Shown: positions 7,655-13,257 of the stretch, one piece after another
Layout of the letters: each line of letters starts with the position of its first letter
Numbering within the stretch: the first letter of the stretch is position 1
From: Anaerolineae bacterium
GTDB taxonomy: Bacteria > Chloroflexota > Anaerolineae > Aggregatilineales > Phototrophicaceae
NCBI GenBank assembly: GCA_025454675.1
Contig: JALONZ010000011.1
Coordinates: 1 to 13,257 of the forward strand
Length of the DNA: 13,257 nt
Reading direction: 5' to 3'
The notes under the pieces: model-generated
Database searches by the model: none
What the model saw: the letters and a program-made list of their open reading frames with translations, nothing else
Told to the model about the DNA's origin: nothing
Made by a program: the position numbers and the translations under genes

Positions 7655-8376
7655 GTGACTCATTTCCACAAGCATTCTTAAATTTTTTAGCACAAATCAA
7701 AGGGAAACGCTCACAGATTGTTGTACAACACATTTTGAAACATGGATTTATCACCACAGAAGATTTAGAAGCCACTTATGGTTATAAACATCCTCCGCGT
7801 GCAATTCGAGATGTTCGTGAACAAGGTGTTCCCATTGAATCATTTCGAGTTAAAGATTCACAAAACCGTGATATTGCCGCCTATCGCTTTGGGGATATTC
7901 AAAACATCAATAAAACAAAATTCGGAGGGCGGAAGTCTTTCAAGAAAATTACCAAACAGCAATTGATTGAAAAGCATGGGTTAAAATGCGCCATTTGTAA
8001 CCAACATTATCCTGAACAATTTTTGCAAATTGACCATAAAATCCCTTATGAGATTAGAGGTGATATTGATAATTCGGATTTAGACGGGCTAATGTTAGTC
8101 TGTGCATCCTGCAATCGTGCTAAATCTTGGGTATGTGAGCATTGCCCAAATTGGCAATATCAAAAAGAATCAACAATCTGTCAATCTTGTTTTTGGGCAA
8201 GCCCATTAGCATATCAGCATATTGCACTACAAGAAATTCGTCGTGTGGAAATCATCTGGCAAAATGACGAAATAACCGATTACAATTGGCTCAAAAATCG
8301 TGCTGATGAAGCAGGTCAACCGCTTACAGAATACATCAAGAGTCTTATTATAAGGTTGAAAAATAAAATCTCATAA
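7651..8376 (+). CDS. Winged-helix/HNH nuclease, probable type II restriction endonuclease
   Basis: 241 residues. An N-terminal helical/winged-helix-like region (about 20-80: VVQHILKHGFITTEDLEATY, then RAIRDVREQGVPIESFRV and a strand ending AAYRFGD) probably contacts DNA. A C-terminal HNH (beta-beta-alpha-metal) nuclease follows: CAIC (113-116), catalytic IDH with His129, and CASCNRAKS (151-159). An additional Cys pair set, CEHC (162-165) and CQSC (177-180), suggests a second zinc knuckle. The start ATG overlaps the methyltransferase stop. Base composition is AT-rich (32-42% GC in lines I counted, versus about 55% in one ABC ATPase line). HNH folds are established among type II enzymes such as KpnI, HphI, MnlI and Hpy99I. 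Pairing with a methyltransferase supports cleavage of the unmethylated form of the same site; methyl-dependent cleavage as in DpnI is unlikely because the host's own methylated sites would be cut. Confidence 0.82.
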   Translation: MSDSFPQAFLNFLAQIKGKRSQIVVQHILKHGFITTEDLEATYGYKHPPRAIRDVREQGVPIESFRVKDSQNRDIAAYRFGDIQNINKTKFGGRKSFKKITKQQLIEKHGLKCAICNQHYPEQFLQIDHKIPYEIRGDIDNSDLDGLMLVCASCNRAKSWVCEHCPNWQYQKESTICQSCFWASPLAYQHIALQEIRRVEIIWQNDEITDYNWLKNRADEAGQPLTEYIKSLIIRLKNKIS

Positions 8377-8391
8377 AAAAGGGGGAATCCT

Positions 8392-9078
8392 TTGGGTAGA
8401 ACATTCGTCATTGGCGATATACATGGTTGTTATGCCGAATTACAAGATTTACTCAATAAAGCAGGAATCAATAGCGATGATGATATTATTTCAATTGGAG
8501 ATATGATAAACCGAGGTCCCGACTCGCGCCGTGTGTTAGATTTTTTTTGGCATAATGTCTCTCCCCGCGTCAAGGCGATTATGGGCAATCATGAATTTAA
8601 GCATGTGCGGGCATATAAAGGCGAATTGCTCCCGCCCCTTTCGATGTTACATACCCGTTGGCAACTGGATGAGGTGTATCATGGGGCAATTAAATATATG
8701 TCGGGATTGCCCCGTCACATCATGCTGGATGATGCGCTCCTTATCCATGCCTATTTTGAACCCAACCTCCCGCTCGAAAAACAACAAGGACGGGTTTTGA
8801 TTGGAACAATGGGCGCGGCATCCTATCTGGCAAAAAATTATGAATATCCGTGGTATACCTATTATAATGATGATAAGCCCATCATCGTGGGGCATAAAGA
8901 TTTATCCGAAGAACAAGAACCCTTCAATTACAAAGACCGTGTTTTTGGGATTGATACAGGTTGTGTTTATGGTGGAAAATTGACAGGCATCTGGTTGCCC
9001 AGTTTTGAATTTATTAGTGTCCCCTCACGCCGAAATTATTGGGGAAAATTTGTAGAAGGATACAAAACCCATGAGTAA
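8392..9078 (+). CDS. PPP-family metallophosphatase (Ser/Thr phosphatase or ApaH-like)
   Basis: 228 residues, typical for bacterial PPP phosphatases, which use two metal ions to hydrolyse phosphoproteins, dinucleoside polyphosphates or related phosphoesters in the cytosol. Metal and catalytic motifs are complete: GDIHGC (8-13; D9, H11), GDMINRGPDS (36-45; D37), GNHE (65-68; N66, H67), LIHAY (H119) and VGHKD (H168), then FGIDTGCVYGGKLTGIWL typical of the family end. The usual GDxVDRG carries Asn for Asp at residue 40, which is not a metal ligand. The start is TTG 8392, with GGGGG at 8381-8385 and the invariant GDIHG only seven residues in; no better ATG exists. The first ~150 bases share the AT-rich composition of the restriction cassette, the rest do not. 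It overlaps the next gene by 8 bp. The substrate is unknown. Confidence 0.88.
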   Translation: MGRTFVIGDIHGCYAELQDLLNKAGINSDDDIISIGDMINRGPDSRRVLDFFWHNVSPRVKAIMGNHEFKHVRAYKGELLPPLSMLHTRWQLDEVYHGAIKYMSGLPRHIMLDDALLIHAYFEPNLPLEKQQGRVLIGTMGAASYLAKNYEYPWYTYYNDDKPIIVGHKDLSEEQEPFNYKDRVFGIDTGCVYGGKLTGIWLPSFEFISVPSRRNYWGKFVEGYKTHE

Positions 9079-9931
9079 CATCCGCCTTGCTGTTCAAGAA
9101 CACCTGCTCCCTGGAGATAATTTATTATCTCGCCTTCGACAGGCTCAGAGGATGCACATTGAGGGGATAGAAGTATCATTCACAGGTCTATCAGAACGCA
9201 TGACAACCCTCATGAGTGCCTTAGAAGAAACCCGCCTCACCGTTTCGGCGGTGGATGTTGGTGGTGTTCATCTGCTCCATCCCGATTATGACATGCGCGA
9301 GCAAGCCATCATCACCCTGCGCGAAGCCATGACCTTGGCGGTAGATTTGGGCGCGAGTGGGGTGATATTCATGCCCCAAACCAACCAAACCCCGCGCCTG
9401 CCCGATTTACATCCGTATAAATCCACTGTGGAACTCGAAGCCGAATTGCTGGTGACGATGCTCCGCACCACCCTATGCGACTTTGCCAATGCGTTTGGCA
9501 TTGAACTTTATCTGATGGTCGGCAATCGTTATATCACCCACCTGCTACAAAAATTGGCGCATGGTGGGCGCATTTTGGATGACAACAAAAATCATCCGAT
9601 GCTCAAAATCGGCGCGAATACGTTTAATATGGGCATGGAAGAAAGCGACATCATCGAAAGTTTGACTGCCAATTTAGATAAGGTGGGCTATATGCAAATC
9701 GCTTACCGCCGTCATCCATCCGACCCGAATCCACCTGAACTCGAATCCGTTGAAGATTCGCTCGCGTTTGCCCTCGATACCGAAACGCTGACTATTATGC
9801 AAACACTCCATCGCCAACGCTATAACGGATGGGTCACGCTGGCGGGGAGCATGAAGCGCGATTCGGATATCGTGAAATATGCCAGTCTACTCGAAAATTA
9901 CCTAACTGCCCCTGCAAGTGATGAGGATTAG
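9071..9931 (+). CDS. Xylose-isomerase-like TIM barrel protein lacking metal ligands
   Basis: 286 residues resembling the sugar phosphate isomerase/epimerase (AP endonuclease 2) TIM-barrel family: a recurring alpha/beta pattern with GIEVSF near 32-37, ALxLAVDLGASGVIF-like helix-strand at 86-100, FGIELYL, LKIGANTFNMG and YNGWVTL. Members normally bind a divalent metal through Glu, Asp-x-x-His, His and Glu. Here the aligned positions read Met149 (LYLMVGN), Asn183 and Asn186 (NTFNMG), Gln209 (MQIAY) and Ala258 (WVTLAGS). Every ligand position I can place is substituted, so ordinary metal-dependent isomerase activity looks unlikely; a binding or regulatory role is inference. ATG 9071 overlaps the phosphatase end by 8 bp, and the stop is 1 base before the permease ATG, so all three are coupled. 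The family assignment rests on motif positions only. Confidence 0.68.
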   Translation: MSNIRLAVQEHLLPGDNLLSRLRQAQRMHIEGIEVSFTGLSERMTTLMSALEETRLTVSAVDVGGVHLLHPDYDMREQAIITLREAMTLAVDLGASGVIFMPQTNQTPRLPDLHPYKSTVELEAELLVTMLRTTLCDFANAFGIELYLMVGNRYITHLLQKLAHGGRILDDNKNHPMLKIGANTFNMGMEESDIIESLTANLDKVGYMQIAYRRHPSDPNPPELESVEDSLAFALDTETLTIMQTLHRQRYNGWVTLAGSMKRDSDIVKYASLLENYLTAPASDED

Positions 9932-9932
9932 C

Positions 9933-10805
9933 ATGAATCAAGTCACAAAACGGCGTGGATGGTGGTTTGTGAAAGATGTTATCACCCAAGCAGAACTCCG
10001 TCACCAATGGTATATCCTCGAAAAAAGTCGGTCTGGCACAGCATGGATTATCATCGCGGTGTTGATGCTTTTACCCGCCGTACTCGTCACCATTTATTTC
10101 ATGATATTGGTGATTTTTGGTCTACCTCTAACGTGGGATTTTTGGAGTTCTGACTTTGGTGATAATTTAATCGAGTTAGGCATCGTTTCTCTGATTGTGA
10201 TGAATATCGCGCTCTACCTCATCGTCATCCTGATTACATTGGGGCTATCCAGTAACAGCATCTCACGGGAACGTAAAGGTCTCACATGGGAGGTGTTACT
10301 CCTGACGAATGTGAATGCCCGTCAAATCGTGTTGGGCAAATGGTGGGCATCATTAGTGGCACTCTGGGGCGACCATGCCATGATAGGCTTTTTGCGTGTG
10401 GGTGCGGTTTGTGGATTGGTATTAAGTATTGAACCATACATGGGACTGCGTTTAGCCTCTGCCCCTTTCGGATTGTCGCCTGTGTTATGGCATAGTGCGG
10501 TTTTATCACTGGTTTTCATCGCCTATACAGTTATAGATGCCATGTTTACGGCGGCGTTGGGCGTTGGCGGGTCGGTATCTACACAAAATCCCAGCGTGGT
10601 CGGTGGGGTTGTTTTTTCGGCGCGATTCATGGCTATTGTATTATTCGGGTGGTGGGTTTTCAGCATTTATCAACGGCTACAAATGGGTCAAGATTATATC
10701 CCGATTGCCTTGTTCGGTTTAGGCGGATTTGGATTGCTCACATGGGGCGCGTTGCGGGTTGGCGAATGGTGGGCGGTGCAGGGACAAGTAAGTGAGCCTG
10801 TGTAA
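9933..10805 (+). CDS. ABC-2 type transporter permease
   Basis: 290-residue membrane protein with about six hydrophobic helices (roughly 37-64, 81-106, 138-166, 182-212, 222-247, 256-276). The diagnostic part is SRERKGLTWEVLLLTNVNAR (111-130) followed by QIVLGKWW: ABC-2 permeases carry an equivalent SREREEGTLE-LLLTP-I-LGK stretch at the cytoplasmic face after the second helix. It would form the membrane channel of an ABC exporter and needs an ATPase. No ATPase is adjacent; the one at 4959-5915 on the same strand is the only candidate in the window. ATG 9933 is chosen because GAGGA (9923-9927) lies 5 bases upstream and the upstream gene stops 1 base earlier; in-frame starts at 9918 and 9921 would overlap it. 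Substrate unknown. Confidence 0.8.
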   Translation: MNQVTKRRGWWFVKDVITQAELRHQWYILEKSRSGTAWIIIAVLMLLPAVLVTIYFMILVIFGLPLTWDFWSSDFGDNLIELGIVSLIVMNIALYLIVILITLGLSSNSISRERKGLTWEVLLLTNVNARQIVLGKWWASLVALWGDHAMIGFLRVGAVCGLVLSIEPYMGLRLASAPFGLSPVLWHSAVLSLVFIAYTVIDAMFTAALGVGGSVSTQNPSVVGGVVFSARFMAIVLFGWWVFSIYQRLQMGQDYIPIALFGLGGFGLLTWGALRVGEWWAVQGQVSEPV

Positions 10806-10812
10806 GAAAATA

Positions 10813-10834
10813 GGCAGGGGAATTATCCCCCACC
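10813..10834. terminator. Hairpin between convergent genes, possible bidirectional terminator
   Basis: Stem GGGGA (10817-10821) / TCCCC (10826-10830) with loop ATTA, extendable by GG/CC after a mismatch. It sits in the 41-bp gap between the permease stop and the stop of the opposite-strand membrane gene. Neither side has a strong T run, so termination strength is doubtful. Confidence 0.4.
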
Positions 10835-10846
10835 ATATTATCACAA

Positions 10847-11314
10847 CTATTTTTCATCTGGTGTGCCAAAAAATGTGCGGTAAGTCGCGCCAAGTGCGAC
10901 TAAAAATACAATGATGGTTAAAACATTCGGAATGAGATTAATCGCCATACCATTCACAGCCGATGTAAAACTATCCAACACAAACCATACAATTGATGAA
11001 ACAAAAACAGCCACCCATGCCCATTTTTCGCCCCGTCTGAATGGAATATAGACAATCATACCCATCAGCACCATCCAACCAACAATGAGCGACCCAGCAA
11101 ATCCAAAGAACCATGCTTGTAATGTCACTTCTTGTGGGGGTAACGCCTCGAATGCCCCACCACGACTATAATAAAAATCAATATACAAGCGAAAAATGGT
11201 GTTTTTTATAATGTCTGGTGAAAATGTGAGGGCAATGCCCAATACAACATTAAAAATTACAGCAACCAAAAGTAGATTTGACCACAATTTGAGGGTGTTA
11301 TTGGTGTTTTTCAT
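10847..11314 (-). CDS. Four-helix membrane protein, unknown function
   Basis: 155 residues, no recognised family. Four hydrophobic helices at about 11-31, 67-91, 97-117 and 121-144, joined by a hydrophilic loop at 32-66 (with FRLYIDFYYSRGG) and a short basic turn PFRRGEKWAW at 91-100; the tail TPDEK is polar. The start is set at the ATG whose complement is 11312-11314, with AAAGG about 10 bases upstream on the coding strand; a longer frame to 11359 has no such site and would run into the likely promoter. It stands alone, converging on the ABC permease gene. It could be a small accessory membrane protein of the DoxX/DUF4345-like kind, but I have no motif to support that. Confidence 0.7.
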   Translation of the reverse strand: MKNTNNTLKLWSNLLLVAVIFNVVLGIALTFSPDIIKNTIFRLYIDFYYSRGGAFEALPPQEVTLQAWFFGFAGSLIVGWMVLMGMIVYIPFRRGEKWAWVAVFVSSIVWFVLDSFTSAVNGMAINLIPNVLTIIVFLVALGATYRTFFGTPDEK

Positions 11315-11341
11315 AGTTGTTATGCCTTTCTGATAGCTAAA

Positions 11342-11370
11342 AATTAAACCAATATCCACAGCATAACCAA
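11342..11370 (-). promoter_or_regulatory. Possible promoter of the four-helix membrane gene
   Basis: Read on the minus strand: TTGGTT (complement of 11365-11370), a 17-bp spacer, then TTAATT (complement of 11342-11347). It lies 28 bases from the start codon at 11314. The -10 is a poor match to consensus, so this rests on spacing. Confidence 0.3.
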
Positions 11371-11420
11371 TGAACAGGTGCTAAATCTATGAAAAAGACT
11401 GCCAAATACTGCCAGTTAGG

Positions 11421-11448
11421 GACGATATACGCTTCGCTAATCGTCTAC
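11421..11448 (-). repeat. REP-like palindrome, minus-oriented copy
   Basis: On the minus strand it reads GTAG followed by ACGATTA, loop GCGAAGCG, TA, an unpaired T, and ATCGT. The plus-strand outer arms are GACGAT (11421-11426) and ATCGTC (11440-11445). The GTAG head and GCGAAGCG loop recall REP elements mobilised by RAYT transposases. It faces the second copy at 11489-11525, about 40 bases away, with heads pointing toward each other. Confidence 0.6.
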
Positions 11449-11488
11449 TACGCATGGGGTTGGGTTTATTCGGTAAATCGGCAGAATT

Positions 11489-11525
11489 GTAGGGTAGGAT
11501 TAGCGCCTAGCGCGTATATCCTGCC
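11489..11525 (+). repeat. REP-like palindrome, plus-oriented copy
   Basis: GTAG (11489-11492) followed by stem GGTAGGATTA, loop GCGCCTAGCGCG (11503-11514), TA, one unpaired T at 11517, and ATCCTGCC (11518-11525). It matches the minus-oriented copy at 11421-11448 in architecture: same head, same ATTAGCG arm, same bulged T in CGTATATC. It lies 19 bases beyond the end of the 7-TM gene and could also act as a terminator-like or mRNA-stabilising structure for that gene. Confidence 0.6.
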
Positions 11526-11543
11526 GTAAATATCGAAATAAAT

Positions 11544-12671
11544 CTAATTCGTCCGCTCCCGCAAATCTTTGGCGACGAGGGATGCGGCGGCATTTTGCCA
11601 ATTATACAGGGTACGTTCTGGCACTTGTGACCGAAACCATGTTAACACCTCATGATGTGTCTTATCCTCATTCATGGCGCGAATGCTATACGGTTTTAAC
11701 CCTGCTACATACGGAAAATAGAGCGCATTATAATATCGCCATTCATCCGATGTGCCAAACTCTGCCCCATTCGGTTTGAGGCGCAAAATGGATTCATGAA
11801 GCAGGTTTTTCAATTCTTTGGCGCGTTCTAGGCTATCATCAGGCGCGTTGCGTTGATTCAATCGGTGTTCGATGATGGTCAATTGGGTGAGCGGATTGGT
11901 CGCCAATTTGGATAAATCGCCATAATGACTGAGGGCGCGACGGGTATAACGGGTAAATTCGGTTTCATCATCTAAAACAGGGTGTTCAGCCCGCCGAATC
12001 GTGATGGTTTCAATGACACGTTGTTGTTGGCGTTGCTGGCGGATATGCGGAAAGCGCGAAAATATTACCGAGTCAATACGATTTTGAATAAGGGTATCGA
12101 ATACGATAATCATTATCACAGTGGTGATGAGCGCGAGTATGAGCAGGATGGTCGAATCGGTTATATTCGGGGTGATGATGACAACCTGCCCCGCCACAAT
12201 CACTGACATCAAAAATGTTGATGTGAAAGAACGGAGCATATCAGGCAATAACGATTCACCTGCGTCCATTGCATCCCACACGGCGATAATCGTCCCTAAC
12301 ATCAGCAAATCGGCGCTGATGACCAACACCCAAATATTGCCAAACATGGGCATGATTGCCAACAAAAGATATGACCCCGCCAAAAACAGGGTGAATAACA
12401 GGAATAAGGGATTCAGTCGTTTTGAACTATTGGGGGGGGCATGGATAATGACAAAATACACAGGGATGAGCATCAAAATGAGCGGAATAAAAATGCCAAT
12501 CAGCACCCAAAAATCAGGCACATTGAGCATCATCAACGCCACATTCAACCCATAGGTAAGCAATGCCAGCCCCGCAAAACGTAACCGCCATGACGATAGG
12601 TCACGCGCAATGAGGTAACATCCTAGCCAAACGACCAGCCCATAGATGACAACCTGAATCAGCGTGACCAT
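11544..12671 (-). CDS. Seven-helix membrane protein with cytosolic C-terminal domain, unknown function
   Basis: 375 residues, family not recognised. The N-terminal half has about seven helices (3-21, 30-49, 54-76, 87-107, 112-131, 149-168, 173-193), with PP-NSSKR and DAMDAGESLLP loops. After 200 comes a charged region, with a Gln-rich run near 210-220 (HIRQQRQQQ), then a mainly helical soluble domain ending RTLYNWQNAAASLVAKDL. The layout resembles 7-TM sensor proteins, but no kinase, cyclase or helix-turn-helix motif is visible. The start at 12671 lies 8 bases after the nadE stop, with GGTGAG on the coding strand just upstream; the longer frame to 12719 overlaps nadE and is not preferred. Co-transcription with nadE is likely by spacing; a functional link to NAD synthesis is not shown. 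Confidence 0.72.
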   Translation of the reverse strand: MVTLIQVVIYGLVVWLGCYLIARDLSSWRLRFAGLALLTYGLNVALMMLNVPDFWVLIGIFIPLILMLIPVYFVIIHAPPNSSKRLNPLFLLFTLFLAGSYLLLAIMPMFGNIWVLVISADLLMLGTIIAVWDAMDAGESLLPDMLRSFTSTFLMSVIVAGQVVIITPNITDSTILLILALITTVIMIIVFDTLIQNRIDSVIFSRFPHIRQQRQQQRVIETITIRRAEHPVLDDETEFTRYTRRALSHYGDLSKLATNPLTQLTIIEHRLNQRNAPDDSLERAKELKNLLHESILRLKPNGAEFGTSDEWRYYNALYFPYVAGLKPYSIRAMNEDKTHHEVLTWFRSQVPERTLYNWQNAAASLVAKDLRERTN

Positions 12672-12678
12672 GCGCCAC

Positions 12679-13257
12679 TCACCCCACCCAATCGCGCAGA
12701 TATAAAAAGTCGTGTCCAATGCTACGTAGGCTCACCTTTGCCACATTTGGCATGGTGCGTTTGTAGTGGTTGGCTTTTACCCGTTTCCACACTTTTTCCA
12801 CAAAACCGCGGTCAAAGCCTTCATCTATCACTTCATCCACCGTATACCGCGCATCTACCAACAAATATAACACTTGGTCAACATCATTATAGGTGAATCC
12901 CAATTCGCCTTCATCTGTTTGCCCTTCCCATAAATCGGCAGACGGGGCTTTATCAATAATCGGTTGCGGAATTTGCATGGCACGCGCCAATTGGCGTACT
13001 TGATATTTATATAAATCCGCAATCGGGTGCATCGCCACCCCACTATCGCCATAGAGGGTCGAATATCCCAATAAAAATTCGGTTTTATTGCTTGTCCCCA
13101 TCGGCAACAAGCCATGCGCCGCCGATTGGTCATACAGGACAATCATCCGCGCCCGCGCCATAATATTGCCCTTGCGGACATTATTCATATCAGGGAATTG
13201 GCTGATGAGCGCGTCCGCCATATCGGTAATTGGGACGGTGATATGCCGAATCCCTAA
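12679..13257 (-). CDS. nadE: NAD+ synthase, C-terminal part (gene continues beyond window)
   Basis: 192 C-terminal residues; the reading frame stays open to the window edge, so the Met at 13221 is internal and the N-terminal ATP pyrophosphatase loop (SGGxDS) lies outside. NadE makes NAD+ from deamido-NAD+ (NaAD), ATP and ammonia or glutamine in the cytosol. Family signatures: GNIMARARMIVLYDQSA, GTSNKTEFLLGYSTLYGDSG, then MHPIADLYKYQVRQLAR, PSADLWEGQTDEGELGFTY, and a C-terminal HYKRTMPNVAKVSLR region. The ammonia- or glutamine-dependent form cannot be decided because the N-terminus is missing. The stop is 8 bases before the 7-TM gene start. Confidence 0.93.
   Translation of the reverse strand, partial: LGIRHITVPITDMADALISQFPDMNNVRKGNIMARARMIVLYDQSAAHGLLPMGTSNKTEFLLGYSTLYGDSGVAMHPIADLYKYQVRQLARAMQIPQPIIDKAPSADLWEGQTDEGELGFTYNDVDQVLYLLVDARYTVDEVIDEGFDRGFVEKVWKRVKANHYKRTMPNVAKVSLRSIGHDFLYLRDWVG

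Noticed and set aside
11398..11414. Tandem ACTGCCA copies as a possible CRISPR-like or binding-site repeat
   Set aside because: Only two 7-base copies ten bases apart; too short and too few to call.
12121..12555. 144-residue plus-strand frame opposite the 7-TM gene
   Set aside because: It is antisense to membrane-helix coding sequence, which commonly leaves a long open frame; no independent support.
12672..12719. Longer start of the 7-TM gene
   Set aside because: It would overlap nadE by 41 bases; the Met at 12671 is followed at once by the first helix and has GGTGAG upstream.

Overview
The window is a gene-dense stretch of a bacterial chromosome. Most of it is close to balanced in base composition, with one clearly AT-richer island at about 6.75-8.5 kb. 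Gene content and protein style suggest a member of the Chloroflexota (Anaerolineae-like): a Liv-type amino acid importer, a GT4 glycosyltransferase, a large secreted/membrane protein beside a GYMPD-type ABC ATPase, and an archaeal-like NadE. This assignment is inference from remembered family resemblance, not a search result. No rRNA, tRNA, transposase or CRISPR array was seen.

Layout. 1-2277 (+): the tail of livH, then livM, then a GT4 glycosyltransferase, coupled by 1-bp spacing and an ATGA overlap. 2372-5915 (+): an 842-residue secreted/membrane protein and an ABC ATPase, closed by a strong intrinsic terminator at 5932-5957. 5988-8376 (+): a short-chain dehydrogenase followed 11 bp later by a two-gene cassette, a Dam-class DNA adenine methyltransferase overlapping by ATGA a winged-helix/HNH nuclease; this is a probable restriction-modification system of lower GC. 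8392-10805 (+): a PPP-type metallophosphatase, a TIM-barrel protein that has lost its metal ligands, and an ABC-2 type permease, tightly coupled. 10847-13257 (-): a four-helix membrane protein, an intergenic region with two REP-like hairpins, a 7-TM protein with a cytosolic C-terminal domain, and the C-terminal part of nadE, which runs off the window.

The most striking result comes from reading the DNA itself. By a line-by-line scan including line junctions I find no GATC and no GGCC in 13,257 bases, where about 50 of each would be expected from chance alone. GATC loss is visible as codon switching: Asp is mostly GAT, but GAC whenever the next codon begins with C. The Dam-class methyltransferase/HNH nuclease pair is a natural candidate for a GATC-directed system. 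The link is inferred, and GGCC absence needs a second explanation elsewhere in the genome. Other points of interest are the REP-like pair with GTAG heads (11421-11525), the ligand-less TIM barrel, and the separation of the ABC ATPase from the only ABC-2 permease in the window.
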